The translations under genes were made by a program, and so were the position numbers. A stretch of DNA of 64,000 nucleotides, from assembly GCF_008001235.1 (NCBI RefSeq), contig NZ_CP040751.1, forward strand, positions 665,001 through 729,000, written 5' to 3'. Of this stretch, positions 42,189 to 51,088 are shown one piece after another. How positions within the stretch are numbered: position 1 is the first letter of the stretch; each line of letters begins with the position of its first letter. The notes beneath the pieces were generated by a model. That model saw nothing but the letters and a program-made list of their open reading frames with translations. It made no database searches and had not been told where the DNA came from. Source of the DNA: Salidesulfovibrio onnuriiensis (GTDB lineage Bacteria > Desulfobacterota > Desulfovibrionia > Desulfovibrionales > Desulfovibrionaceae).

Positions 42189-42743
42189 ATGGAATCGAAA
42201 CTTGCCAACCCCGCCCCGCTCGGACTGATGGGCTTCGGCATGACCACCATCCTGCTGAACATCCACAATGCGGGATTTTTCCCCATCAGCTCCATGGTCC
42301 TGGCCATGGGCATCTTCTACGGCGGCATCGCCCAGGTCATTGCCGGAATAATGGAATTTAAGAAGGGCAACACCTTCGGCACTACGGCCTTCACTTCCTA
42401 CGGCCTGTTCTGGCTGACCCTGGTGGCCCTGATAGTTATGCCGGGGCTGGGTTGGGCCGAGGCCACTCCCCATGCCTACATGGGATGCTACCTGGTCATG
42501 TGGGGTGTGTTCACCCTGTTCATGTTCCTGGGAACCCTGAAAGGCAACAAGGCGCTGCAGTTCGTGTTCTTCTCCCTGACCGTGCTGTTTTTCCTGCTCG
42601 CTGCCCGCGACTTCACCGGCAACGCCGTCATTGGCGCAGTTGCCGGATGGGAAGGGATCGTCTGCGGGGCTTCCGCGGTGTATCTGGCCATGGCCGAGGT
42701 CCTGAACGAGCAGTATGGCCGCACCATCCTGCCCATCGGCTAA
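42189..42743 (+). CDS. satP: Acetate uptake transporter (AceTr / SatP / YaaH family)
   Basis: A 184-residue protein with six hydrophobic helices. The signature NPAPLGLMGFGMTT stands at the N-terminus, as in SatP and Gpr1/Ady2, and GIFYGGIAQVIAGIMEFKKG is equally typical. SatP moves acetate and succinate as monocarboxylate-proton carriers or hexameric channels. GAAGGAGAG precedes the ATG; an upstream in-frame start at 42147 is not needed. In an anaerobe that excretes or uses acetate this is a plausible acetate channel. Confidence 0.93.
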   Translation: MESKLANPAPLGLMGFGMTTILLNIHNAGFFPISSMVLAMGIFYGGIAQVIAGIMEFKKGNTFGTTAFTSYGLFWLTLVALIVMPGLGWAEATPHAYMGCYLVMWGVFTLFMFLGTLKGNKALQFVFFSLTVLFFLLAARDFTGNAVIGAVAGWEGIVCGASAVYLAMAEVLNEQYGRTILPIG

Positions 42744-42771
42744 CACGCCTTTCGACGCCAGTCTGAAATTG

Positions 42772-42803
42772 AGCGCCGCACGGTTTTCCGTGCGGCGCTT
42801 TTC
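42772..42803 (+). terminator. Rho-independent terminator of satP
   Basis: AGCGCCGCACGG (42772-42783) and CCGTGCGGCGCT (42788-42799) form a perfect twelve-base stem with a TTTT loop, followed by TTTC. Confidence 0.88.
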
Positions 42804-42867
42804 ATATGGGGATGCCTCGCGGACTACGAATGCGAAAGGCACCGGACACCGAATCCGGGGCCTTTTT

Positions 42868-43389
42868 TTACCTGGTCGCCAGTTCGATGATGGCCCGGCA
42901 GAAAGCGGGCAGGTCGTCCGGCTTGCGGGAGGACACCTGATTGCGGTCCACCACCACGTCCTTGTCGACCCAGGTGGCTCCGGCGTTGACGAGGTCGTCC
43001 TTGATTCCGGGCGTGGACGTGCAGGTGAAACCCTTCATGATTCCTGCGGAGATGGGAATCCAGCCTCCGTGGCATATGTGGGCCACGACCTTTCCTGCCT
43101 CGTGTATTTCGCGGGTCAGCTCCAGCACCTTGGGGTCGCGGCGGAGCTTATCCGGCGCAAAGCCCCCGGCCACCACCAGCAGGTCGAAATTCGTGGCGTT
43201 CTGGTCCTTGATGGCCGCCGTGGATTTGAACGGGTAGCCGTTCTTGCCCGTATAAACGGCGTTTGTTTCCGGTCCGGCCACAACCACTTCCGCGCCTTCC
43301 TCAAGCAGGCGGTAATAGGGATACAGAAGCTCCATATCTTCGAAAACATTATCCACGAACATCAAGACCCGGCGTCCCGTCATTTTCAT
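42868..43389 (-). CDS. DJ-1/PfpI-family protein
   Basis: A 173-residue protein of the PfpI group. The nucleophile elbow HICHGGW carries the conserved Cys. Earlier, VLMFVDNVFEDMELLYPYYR supplies the conserved acidic residue, and LLVVAGGFAPDKLRRD the oxyanion loop. Relatives act as glyoxalases/deglycases or as chaperones, so the reaction is not settled. GAGG precedes ATG 43389, and the longer reading to 43488 is rejected. Confidence 0.9.
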   Translation of the reverse strand: MKMTGRRVLMFVDNVFEDMELLYPYYRLLEEGAEVVVAGPETNAVYTGKNGYPFKSTAAIKDQNATNFDLLVVAGGFAPDKLRRDPKVLELTREIHEAGKVVAHICHGGWIPISAGIMKGFTCTSTPGIKDDLVNAGATWVDKDVVVDRNQVSSRKPDDLPAFCRAIIELATR

Positions 43390-43489
43390 TGAAAACCTCG
43401 ATTTATTAAGGGTTCTAGGAATTGCTGCCGCGAAGGATATTCCATGCTTCCGCCCGTTGGCAACCCGCGGTGTTTTCTCCAGACGCAAA

Positions 43490-43518
43490 AAGGCCCCGGG
43501 ATCGCTTTCCGGGGCCTT
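43490..43518 (-). terminator. Rho-independent terminator downstream of the tRNA genes
   Basis: GGCCCCGG (43492-43499) and CCGGGGCC (43509-43516) form a perfect stem; read on the minus strand it is followed by TTTTTGC. It probably ends the tRNA-Lys/tRNA-Glu transcript. Confidence 0.78.
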
Positions 43519-43584
43519 GGAAATTGGTCCACCGCGAGCGGTGCGGTGTATTCGAAATCCCTTTCGGGATGTTGGGAAAAGGAT

Positions 43585-43608
43585 GAGCAGCTGCCGAAGC
43601 AGCTGCTC
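43585..43608. repeat. Hairpin between tRNA-Glu and the terminator
   Basis: GAGCAGCTG, CCGAAG, CAGCTGCTC form a perfect nine-base stem six bases beyond the tRNA-Glu 3' end. It has no T-run and may be a processing or stability element. Confidence 0.5.
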
Positions 43609-43614
43609 GAAATT

Positions 43615-43692
43615 TGGCGTCCCCAGGGGGATTTGAACCCCCGTTAACGGCGTGAAAGGCCGTCGTCCTGGACCGGGCTAGACGATGGGGAC
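43615..43692 (-). tRNA. tRNA-Glu (UUC anticodon)
   Basis: Minus strand. Acceptor arms GTCCCCA and TGGGGAC pair perfectly. The D-loop region is ATCGTCTAGCCCGG, the anticodon loop CTTTCAC gives TTC, the T-arm is GGGGGTTCAAATCCCCC, and a 3' CCA is encoded (43615-43617). All arms pair well. Confidence 0.97.
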
Positions 43693-43736
43693 ATCATCTA
43701 TATTAAAAACCAGCCAGTGGCCGGTTTGTTTCGAAT

Positions 43737-43812
43737 TGGTGGGTCGTGCTGGGCTCGAACCAGCGACTCTCTGCTTAAAAGGCAGATACTCTACCGACTG
43801 AGTTAACGACCC
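43737..43812 (-). tRNA. tRNA-Lys (UUU anticodon)
   Basis: Minus strand, 76 nt. Acceptor arms GGGTCGT and ACGACCC pair, the D-arm contains AACTCAGTCGGTAGAG, the anticodon loop CTTTTAA gives TTT, the T-arm is GCTGGTTCGAGCCCAGC, and CCA is encoded. It lies 44 bp upstream of tRNA-Glu on the same strand, so both are probably cotranscribed. Confidence 0.97.
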
Positions 43813-44018
43813 ACTCCGTCGAAGGAATGTCTTGATATATGTTCACCCTCCCACTGTCAAGCCATAAAGGGAAAAGATTTCCGGCCATGCTTCAGGCGTA
43901 CCCTAATGTGTTGTTAACACTGAAAATCTGATTTTTTTCTTGCAAAATTATTTCTGGCGGATATAATACCGCCCCACTATAGATATACAGATTTTGTCGT
44001 TACAGGAGATCAAGGATA

Positions 44019-45284
44019 ATGACCAGAAAAGACAGAACCGAGGGCATCTATTCCCGGAGGGAAGTGCTCGATGATTCCGAACGCAGGCAATATCACGTTT
44101 TGCAGCTCAAGGAGCTCCTGAGCTACGCATACCGCTATTCCGAGGACGTGAAAAAGCGTTTTGACCGCGCCCAGTTCAATGTGGACAAGTTCAAGACCAT
44201 CAACGACCTCAAGCATATTCCCATCATCAAGAAAAAAGAGCTCATCTTCCTGCAGTCCATGGGACCGCGCCTGGGCGGCCTGCTGACCAAGGATTTGGGC
44301 GAGCTCAGCCGGATCTTCCTGTCCCCGGGGCCCATCTTCGACCCCGAGGACCGCAGCGAGGACTACTGGGGCTGGACGGAAGGTTTCTACGCCGCCGGTT
44401 TCCGTTCCGGCGACATCACCCAGATCACCTTCAACTATCACTTGGCTCCGGCGGGCCTCATGTTCGAGGAACCGCTCAAGAATCTTTCCTGTGCCGTGAT
44501 CCCGGCCGGTCCGGGCAACACCAACAGCCAGATCGAAATCATGCAGAAGCTGCGCGTCACCGGCTATGTCGGCACGCCCAGCTACCTGATGCACCTGGCC
44601 CAGAAGGCCGAGGAGGCCGGGCTTTCCCTGCGCAAGGACCTGTTCCTGGAGACCGCGTTCGTCACCGGCGAAAAGTTCTCCGAAAAGATGCGCTCCACCC
44701 TGGAGAAGAAGTTCGACTGCATCATGCGCCAGGGCTACGGTACCGCCGACGTGGGCTGCATCGGCTACGAATGCTTCCACAAGACCGGTCTGCACCTTTC
44801 CAACCGCGCCTTTGTGGAAATCTGCCATCCGGATACCGGCATTCCCCTCAAGGAGGGCGAAGTGGGTGAGATCGTGGTCACGGCCTTCAACAAGACCTAC
44901 CCGCTCATCCGTCTGGCCACCGGCGACTTGGGCTACATCGACAGCAGCCCCTGCGCCTGCGGCCGCACCAGCCCGCGCCTGGGCAGCATCGTGGGCCGCG
45001 TGGACACCACTGCCCGCATCAAGGGTATGTTCGTGTACCCGCACCAGGTGGAGCAGGTTATGGCCCGTTTCGAAGACGTCAAGCGTTGGCAGATCGAGGT
45101 CACCAACCCGGGCGGCATCGACGAGATGATCCTGTCCATCGAGGCCGGTTCCTTCACCCAGGAAGAAGAGCTGCTGCACCTCTTCCGCGAGAAGATCAAG
45201 CTGCGGCCCATCCTCAAGGTGCTCGCACCGGGCACGTTGCCGCCGCAGATCCGTCCCATCGAAGACAAGCGTACCTGGGATTAA
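44019..45284 (+). CDS. PaaK-family AMP-forming ligase homologue with altered P-loop
   Basis: A 421-residue member of the phenylacetate-CoA ligase (PaaK) fold. Visible are the N-terminal helix region, the aromatic strand YVGTPSYLMHLAQKAEE, QGYGTADVGCIGYEC, the TGDLGYID segment with the adenylate Asp, the hinge GRVDTTARIKGMFVYPHQVE and the C-terminal Lys region. Where active PaaK has the Thr/Ser/Gly-rich ATP-phosphate loop (SSGTTGxP), this reads FLSPGPIFDPED, so ATP binding is doubtful or different. GGAG and AAGGA precede the ATG. Substrate unknown; such divergent PaaK proteins are widespread in sulfate reducers. A terminator follows. Confidence 0.85.
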   Translation: MTRKDRTEGIYSRREVLDDSERRQYHVLQLKELLSYAYRYSEDVKKRFDRAQFNVDKFKTINDLKHIPIIKKKELIFLQSMGPRLGGLLTKDLGELSRIFLSPGPIFDPEDRSEDYWGWTEGFYAAGFRSGDITQITFNYHLAPAGLMFEEPLKNLSCAVIPAGPGNTNSQIEIMQKLRVTGYVGTPSYLMHLAQKAEEAGLSLRKDLFLETAFVTGEKFSEKMRSTLEKKFDCIMRQGYGTADVGCIGYECFHKTGLHLSNRAFVEICHPDTGIPLKEGEVGEIVVTAFNKTYPLIRLATGDLGYIDSSPCACGRTSPRLGSIVGRVDTTARIKGMFVYPHQVEQVMARFEDVKRWQIEVTNPGGIDEMILSIEAGSFTQEEELLHLFREKIKLRPILKVLAPGTLPPQIRPIEDKRTWD

Positions 45285-45306
45285 TAAGTGATTCCATGGT
45301 GATACA

Positions 45307-45337
45307 GGCCGGGGCGGTTCGCTGCCCCGGCCTTTTT
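45307..45337 (+). terminator. Rho-independent terminator of the PaaK-like gene
   Basis: GGCCGGGGC (45307-45315) and GCCCCGGCC (45324-45332) form a perfect stem, followed by TTTTT. Confidence 0.88.
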
Positions 45338-45431
45338 CACGGCCTGTGAAAATAAGTGCGCCCAGGTTGTGTTTTTCGGGTGGCGGGGTGTAGGGTGGCG
45401 CATCATGGCCGGCAAGGATTTGGAGAGAGGC

Positions 45432-46175
45432 ATGAAGTACGTTGGAGTCGACGGCTGCAGAGGTGGCTGGCTGGCGATCGCCCTTTCGGATGAAGGGAAG
45501 GTCGACTTCAAGTGCTTTGCGGATTTTCGGGCGCTGTATGCGCAATACCGCAATGCCCGCTCCATCCTGGTGGACATGCCCATCGGCCTGCCCTGGAGGG
45601 AGCATCCGGTGCGCGAGGCGGACATCTTGGCCCGCCAGCGCCTGAAAAACGGTTCCAGCGTGTTCCCCGCACCGCTTCGGAACGTGGTGCATGCACCCTC
45701 GGACCATGATATGTGGATGATCAACCGCAGCGAGGGCGGCTCCCTGACTCCGTTCGCCAAGGCACTGGTGCCGAAAGTCAGGGAAATCGACGTGTTGCTG
45801 CGGGACACCTTTGATGCCAGGGAGCGGATTTTCGAGGCCCACCCAGAGGTCTGCTTTGCCTCTTTGCGTGGAAATTCATTGAGTTGTAAAAAGAAAACCT
45901 ATGCGGGCATGTTCGAGCGGGTCCGCCTCCTTGAGCCGTATTACAAAAACGTTGGCAAATTGATGGACGATATACATGGCGAATACGCCAAGTCGCAGGT
46001 GGCTGCGGATGATATGTTGGATGCGCTTGTGCTGGCCGTGACCGCCAGGGAAGCCAAGGGCCGCCTGCGTTCGCTTCCGGAAGATCCGCCCATGGACGAA
46101 GCCGGATTGCCCATGGCCATCTGGTACCACGATTTTACAGCGCAGGAACCCCAACCCCGGCGAGGGGAGGTATGA
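45432..46175 (+). CDS. DUF429-family protein
   Basis: A 247-residue protein. It begins MKYVGVDGCRGGWLAIALS, the RNase H-like first strand with a conserved Asp. ILVDMPIGLP and DMLDALVLAVTA contain further conserved acids of DUF429, a predicted nuclease or phosphotransferase fold without known activity. GGAGAGAGG precedes ATG 45432. It overlaps the next gene by four bases (ATGA), suggesting coupling with the ChaN-like lipoprotein. Confidence 0.85.
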   Translation: MKYVGVDGCRGGWLAIALSDEGKVDFKCFADFRALYAQYRNARSILVDMPIGLPWREHPVREADILARQRLKNGSSVFPAPLRNVVHAPSDHDMWMINRSEGGSLTPFAKALVPKVREIDVLLRDTFDARERIFEAHPEVCFASLRGNSLSCKKKTYAGMFERVRLLEPYYKNVGKLMDDIHGEYAKSQVAADDMLDALVLAVTAREAKGRLRSLPEDPPMDEAGLPMAIWYHDFTAQEPQPRRGEV

Positions 46176-47353
46176 ACAAGGTGGAAAAACCGATTTTTGG
46201 CGTGATCAACACGCTGCTGCTCATGCTGATCACGGCGGCCGCTCTGGGCGGCTGCGTTTCGCGGCAGGCCGGGATTTCGAGCACGCCCATGGAGGTGACC
46301 TTTCTTCCCCAGCGGGGTGATTTCCTTTCCGTGGACGGGGAGAGGCTGTCCCTGGAGCAGGCCGTGGCCCTGACCCGCGACGCCGACTATATTCTTCTGG
46401 GCGAAGGGCACAAGAACGTTTGTGACCACAAGATTCAGCAGTCTTTTGCCGAGGTCCTGGCAGAGGGGGAAACGCCCTTTGCTGTCGGGTTGGAGATGGT
46501 TGCGGTCGACAAGCAGCCCGTGCTGGATGATTTCGCCGAAGGCATCGTGCCTGTGCCCGACCTGGAAGAGGAACTGGTCTGGAAGGAGCGCTGGGGCTAT
46601 CCCTTTGCCCTGTTCAGCGGGCTGTTCGAGCTGGCGCAGAAGCACAGCATTCCCGTGGCCGGCCTCAATGTGCCGCCCGAAGTGCCCCGCACCATCAGTC
46701 GCGACGGGGTTGAGGCCCTTTCGGAGGATCAGCGCGAATTCCTGCCGGAAAGCATCGTGTACCCCGCCGATGACCAGATGGACATGCTGCGGGAGGTCAT
46801 GGCCATGCATTCGGGCAGGGACACGGACAACGCCACCCAGCTGGAGCGGTTCGCCTACGTGCAGTCCCTGTGGGATTCCAAGATGGCTGCCGAGGCGGTC
46901 AAGCTGCGGGAGAAATACAACTGGCCCGTGCTGGTCATTGCCGGGTCCGGCCATGTGGAATACGGCTGGGGCATTGCGCGTCGCATTCGACAGTACGATC
47001 CGGGCGCGCGCATCGTTTCGGTCATGCCGTGGCGGGGCGGGGATTTCGACGCCAAGGCCGGGGATGTCTTTTTTTACTGTCCGGAAAGCTATGTTTCGCG
47101 GCTGGGGGCAGTGTTCACGGTCATGCGGGAAGGCATCGTGGTGGAATCCGTTGAGCGCGGCTCCCGGGCCGATTCCTCGGGGTTCCGTCCGGGCGATGTG
47201 CTTGTTTCCGCCAACGGGATCGACCTGCGCAGGCTCATGGATATTTACGAGGCCGGGAAGGCGGCCCATGACCATGACAGGCCGCTGGTGTTCACGGTGC
47301 GCCGAGGGGATGTCGAGCTGCAGGTGGACGTGGGACTGCTGGGCAGGAAATAG
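46172..47353 (+). CDS. ChaN-family lipoprotein with C-terminal PDZ domain
   Basis: A 393-residue lipoprotein: membrane leader ending in lipobox LGGC (Cys near 28). A ChaN-type domain (about 50-300) is seen as ILLGEGHKNVCDHKIQ, VGLEMVAVDKQPVLDDF, and VIAGSGHVEYGWGIARR. ChaN of Campylobacter binds heme through a Tyr. The last about 80 residues form a PDZ domain (GIVVESVERGSRADSSGFR, GDVLVSANGIDL). The combination suggests an outer-membrane-facing heme or peptide-binding lipoprotein. It overlaps the DUF429 gene and ends at a bidirectional terminator. Confidence 0.88.
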   Translation: MNKVEKPIFGVINTLLLMLITAAALGGCVSRQAGISSTPMEVTFLPQRGDFLSVDGERLSLEQAVALTRDADYILLGEGHKNVCDHKIQQSFAEVLAEGETPFAVGLEMVAVDKQPVLDDFAEGIVPVPDLEEELVWKERWGYPFALFSGLFELAQKHSIPVAGLNVPPEVPRTISRDGVEALSEDQREFLPESIVYPADDQMDMLREVMAMHSGRDTDNATQLERFAYVQSLWDSKMAAEAVKLREKYNWPVLVIAGSGHVEYGWGIARRIRQYDPGARIVSVMPWRGGDFDAKAGDVFFYCPESYVSRLGAVFTVMREGIVVESVERGSRADSSGFRPGDVLVSANGIDLRRLMDIYEAGKAAHDHDRPLVFTVRRGDVELQVDVGLLGRK

Positions 47354-47361
47354 GATAAAAA

Positions 47362-47397
47362 AAAGCCCGGACAGCAAAACGCTGTCCGGGCTTTCTT
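47362..47397. terminator. Bidirectional terminator
   Basis: AAAGCCCGGACAGC (47362-47375) and GCTGTCCGGGCTTT (47381-47394) pair perfectly. On the minus strand the stem is followed by eight T residues, so it also ends the BON lipoprotein gene. Confidence 0.88.
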
Positions 47398-47413
47398 GTG
47401 CGCAAATTCCAGA

Positions 47414-48508
47414 CTAGTTCATTGCCAGGCTGCTCATGTTCACGGAGCGGGCGGGGGCGTACTGCCTGAGCAGGGCGTTGACCTGGATCTTGGTGTGCAG
47501 GTTGCCGGAATGAAGCATGGCGTTTTCCAGCCGCGCGGCAATGGACGTGTTCTTGTCCGTGCGGATCTTGTGGGCCAGGGTTTGCAATTCCCGGCTCGCG
47601 TCGGCGTCCGTCTCGCGTTCCGCCATGGTCAGGAGGGTCTGTTTCAGGCGCACCCGTTCCCGGGTCCACTGGGAGAAGTATCCCTTGTATTTCCGGGACA
47701 GGTCCGCCAGGGTTTGCGGATCCCAGGCCCGCGCCCGGGTGACGTCCGTCGCTACCTCGGGTGCTGACATGGCCACGGTGTGTGCCGTTTGTTGGGCGCT
47801 GGCGAAAGCGCTGTTGCCCGGAATCCTTTGCAGACGGTATTCCAGATCGGCGGTGTTGATTCCCGCGTCCCGGTCCTGCTGCACGGCAACCAGGGAGACG
47901 ACCGTTATTCCCTTCAGGTCGTCGCGGACTTTGAGGCTGTTTACGAAGGCCTCCAGCTCCCGTTCCTCCTGGTGGGTCTCCACCACGCCGACGAGCACGG
48001 CCTCGTTCTGGACCACCTCCACGTCCACGTTGGCGGATTTGAGACCCAGTTCGGCGATCAGGTTCGCGGCAATGGTGCTTTCCGCAAAGCCGTCCTTCAC
48101 CGGGAGGTCCTCGGCCGTTTCAGCGGACTTGAGCACGCCCTTCACGTCCTCCACGCCGTTGATGTCCCGCAGAGAGGCCACGAATTTTTCGCGGGCAGCT
48201 TCATTTTCGTATTCGCCCACCACATAGACCTGGCCGTTGTATGCGTGCACATCCGCATCCACGCCGCTGGCAGTGGCGGCCACGGCAGAGGCCTGCAGAT
48301 CCAGGAACTGGTCGTTGATCATGTCGTCGGCGTCGCGTTCGTCCGCGGCGATCAGCACGCCCTTGTGGGCCACCTTGACCCCGGTCAGGGCCAGGGACAC
48401 GGCCTGGGGCGTGGCAAAGGATGCGCCGGTCAGGGCCACCGGCACGATGGCGCACCCGCCGGAAGCCAGGATGGCCAGCATGAATATGGCAAAAAAGAGT
48501 TGTTTCAT
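47414..48508 (-). CDS. BON-domain lipoprotein
   Basis: A 364-residue lipoprotein with lipobox SGGC (Cys near 19). Two BON domains (OsmY/DolP type) are seen: the first around YNGQVYVVGEYENEAAREKF, the second around NEAVLVGVVETHQEERELEA. The C-terminal about 130 residues are helical and polar, with no known family. Dual-BON lipoproteins such as DolP help outer-membrane integrity and bind anionic phospholipids. AAGGA precedes ATG 48508. Confidence 0.87.
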   Translation of the reverse strand: MKQLFFAIFMLAILASGGCAIVPVALTGASFATPQAVSLALTGVKVAHKGVLIAADERDADDMINDQFLDLQASAVAATASGVDADVHAYNGQVYVVGEYENEAAREKFVASLRDINGVEDVKGVLKSAETAEDLPVKDGFAESTIAANLIAELGLKSANVDVEVVQNEAVLVGVVETHQEERELEAFVNSLKVRDDLKGITVVSLVAVQQDRDAGINTADLEYRLQRIPGNSAFASAQQTAHTVAMSAPEVATDVTRARAWDPQTLADLSRKYKGYFSQWTRERVRLKQTLLTMAERETDADASRELQTLAHKIRTDKNTSIAARLENAMLHSGNLHTKIQVNALLRQYAPARSVNMSSLAMN

Positions 48509-48714
48509 AATGTGATCCTTGGGGCCGGAAAAGCCCGCCGCCCTGAAGCGGCACCTGCGCGTAAATCGAATCAGTACCGAAATCAAGGGAGATGGGAAGG
48601 GCTGAAAAAGGGTGTTTTGCGGGGAAAACCGTGAAAAAGGGGAGCCAACCTGCGGAAATGGCTGGAGCTAGTCCCTCCTGGCCTCTCCTGCTGTTTATAA
48701 CGTGATCTTAACAG

Positions 48715-49512
48715 TTATCCATTTTGAATGGATCGTTTCATCCATTGTCTGGTCTCCCGGAGCTGGTTCACGATGGCTTCCGGGTCGTCGGGAAAGGCGG
48801 CGGGCTCCAGTTCCAGGGTGACCGGCCCGGAGTAGTCCCTTTTCCCGAGCATCCCGAGGAATTGCTCCAGGGGGAGATTGCCCGCGCCCGGCTTCAGGTG
48901 TTCCCGGTATCCCAGCGCGTCGGAAAAATGCACGTTGTAGAGCATGGGGCCCGGCACCCGCTCCAGGGATGCGAGCACGTCGCGGCCGCTGACGCCCATG
49001 TGGCAGACGTCGTAGGTCAGCCCCACGTTTTTCTGTCTGCATTGGGCCAGCAGCTTGTCCAGCTCGTCCCTGCCGAAGGGGGATTGCTGGACCCAGGGCA
49101 GGTTTTCCAGGGAATAGCGCACCCGGCCCACGGCATCCAGCAGCAGCCGCAGGTCGTGGGCGCGGGCGAACCAGCGGTTCTGGATCATGGAGCCGATCCG
49201 GGAGCCCGGCGGGTGCAGGGTGATGTGCTCGCAGTGCCTCAGGGAGTTGGCCAGGGCCGTGGTGGCCTTCCATGAATTGAGATGGCCGCCCCACTTGGAC
49301 CAATCCCGAAACGGGGCGTGCAGGCTGCGGATGGGGCAGATCGCGTCCACCGCCTCCAGCTCTGGCCCCGGCGTCAGCCCGGGGGAATTGACGATGAGCT
49401 CCATGCCGTCGAAACCGGCGTCCGCACCCATGTGCGCCACCGTGGGCAGCGGCAGGTGGAACAGGCTGCCCGTGGACAGCAGGATGCTCGGACCGGGGGA
49501 GGCGGTGCTCAT
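48715..49512 (-). CDS. Sugar phosphate isomerase/epimerase-like TIM-barrel protein
   Basis: A 265-residue AP-endonuclease-2-type TIM barrel. Metal-ligand candidates lie in FDGMELIV, SLHAPFRDW, ITLHPPGSR, VRYSLENLP, LTYDVCHMG and YNVHFSDALGYREHL, in the order expected for xylose isomerase-like proteins. The reaction is unknown. ATG 49512 is preferred; upstream residues are not family-like and the ribosome binding site is weak. Confidence 0.82.
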   Translation of the reverse strand: MSTASPGPSILLSTGSLFHLPLPTVAHMGADAGFDGMELIVNSPGLTPGPELEAVDAICPIRSLHAPFRDWSKWGGHLNSWKATTALANSLRHCEHITLHPPGSRIGSMIQNRWFARAHDLRLLLDAVGRVRYSLENLPWVQQSPFGRDELDKLLAQCRQKNVGLTYDVCHMGVSGRDVLASLERVPGPMLYNVHFSDALGYREHLKPGAGNLPLEQFLGMLGKRDYSGPVTLELEPAAFPDDPEAIVNQLRETRQWMKRSIQNG

Positions 49513-49666
49513 GATCCCATAATGCCGCAGTTTGTTGCAATGGCAAGCCCTGTTTCGGGGAAGGGGCCTTCCGCCTCGGTGAACGGTCTGTCCGGCATGC
49601 CCTTGGCTCAGGATTTCCGTCCGCGCGTCCTGGCGATGCGGGCAGGGACGCACGGACAGGTCGCCG

Positions 49667-50818
49667 TTATCTCCTTGGGCAGGGAACGGGGGGGCTGCTC
49701 TCTTTCGGGGCACTCCCCTTGCCCGCCAGGGGATCGTGGAAGCCGTATTGATAGAAGTACGGATCCCTTCCGGCCGGGCTCATGGGATCGCGCGCGGTCC
49801 AGCGGCCCGTTTCCGGGTCGTAGTGCCGCCAGCCGAAGCGCACCAGGCCCGTGTGCGGGTCCTGCAGGCCGCCTGCAAAGCCCAGGGGGATGTGCAGGGC
49901 CGGGTTCGTGTCCTTGAGAATATTTCCGAACGTATCGTATTCAATGTATTTGACGACGGCGCCGTTGGTCCCGGCGACGCTGAGGAGCGAGCCCGCCTGG
50001 TCGTAGCGCAGGTACATGACCCCGGCGTCCCCGGCCATGGCGTAGGGCAGGCGTTCATCCCCGTGGTAGAGCAGGGAGAAGTCCAGCCCGGCATGGTGGA
50101 AGGAGTCCAGCCTGTCCATGTCCAGCCAGCGGTATTCGGCCACGCGCATGCCGTTGACCCGTTTGGATTTGGGCATGTCGTCATCGTCGTATTCGTATTC
50201 CACGCGGGTCCCCTGGGGCAGGTCCACGCGCAAGAGCCGGTAGCTCGGTGCATAGAGGTACCGGGTGCGGCCGGCGGCATCCGTCCGGGTGCTGCGGAAG
50301 CCATATGCATCGTGCTCGTACCAGAACTTTCCCGCCCGGAGCAGCCGGTTGTCCCCGTTGTATTCGAAGCTGCGCTTCACGTTGTTTTCGGCCGGGAGCA
50401 TGTCCCCGGCCCGGCGGCCTCTGGCGTCGTAGCAGTACCATTCGCGGTTGCTGCCGTTGCAGGAGACTTCTGTGATCCGTCCCTGTTCGTCGTAGGCGTA
50501 TTCGTATTCCCGAGGAAGCCCCCGCACCGAGAGGGTCCGTCTGATGATCCTGCCTTCCTCGTCCTTGGCAAGACGTAGTTCCGGCAGGGCGGCGGCATCC
50601 CTGCGGGCCGTGAGCGGGCCGCTGGGGTGGTTGTCCGAGAAGGGATAGCCGTTTCCCTCGGGCGTCCAGCGGCGCGGCATGTCCACCAGCCACCAGTCCG
50701 GTATGCCCGGGCCCCGCCGCTTGTTCTGGAGGTTGTCGTCCAGGCGCACGGGTTCGTAGGTGCCGTCTTCGTACCGGATCCAGGGACGGGTATCCCCGTG
50801 GCGATATTCTAATGTCAT
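49667..50818 (-). CDS. Short Rhs-family protein with core domain
   Basis: A 383-residue protein carrying YD-type repeats (YEYAYDEQGRITEV, YLYAPSYRLLRVDL) and the Rhs core end (GLQDPHTGLVRFGWRHYDPE, then TGRWTARDP). Full Rhs toxins exceed 1000 residues and end in a variable toxin after the core; here only about 35 residues follow, Pro-rich and without a toxin. It has no signal peptide, and no immunity gene is adjacent. It may be an orphan core fragment or a small non-toxin Rhs protein. AAAGGA precedes the ATG. Confidence 0.85.
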   Translation of the reverse strand: MTLEYRHGDTRPWIRYEDGTYEPVRLDDNLQNKRRGPGIPDWWLVDMPRRWTPEGNGYPFSDNHPSGPLTARRDAAALPELRLAKDEEGRIIRRTLSVRGLPREYEYAYDEQGRITEVSCNGSNREWYCYDARGRRAGDMLPAENNVKRSFEYNGDNRLLRAGKFWYEHDAYGFRSTRTDAAGRTRYLYAPSYRLLRVDLPQGTRVEYEYDDDDMPKSKRVNGMRVAEYRWLDMDRLDSFHHAGLDFSLLYHGDERLPYAMAGDAGVMYLRYDQAGSLLSVAGTNGAVVKYIEYDTFGNILKDTNPALHIPLGFAGGLQDPHTGLVRFGWRHYDPETGRWTARDPMSPAGRDPYFYQYGFHDPLAGKGSAPKESSPPVPCPRR

Positions 50819-51088
50819 GTTTCGTCCTTTTGTGTTTGCGTAAAGATGGACTCTCGTTCTTGGGCACAGGCTAACCCCGGTTTGGGCGCCCGGATAAGAA
50901 CGGGAAGCAAAAGGACGAGACAGGGAAGAATAATCCCCTTGACAGGGGTGGGAATTGGTGTAGGGCTTGCCTGATTTCGCAAGAAAACCGCGTTGACGAG
51001 GTATAGTATTTCAGCCAGTTACCGATAAAACGGAAACAATGTCCGCAGCGGTCCGCATGGGCGCTGTCAACCGCATCGAGGGGGAGCC

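Noticed and set aside
43444-43647. 67-codon frame running into tRNA-Glu
   Set aside because: It overlaps the tRNA 3' end and the terminator; such frames are a known annotation artefact around this tRNA.
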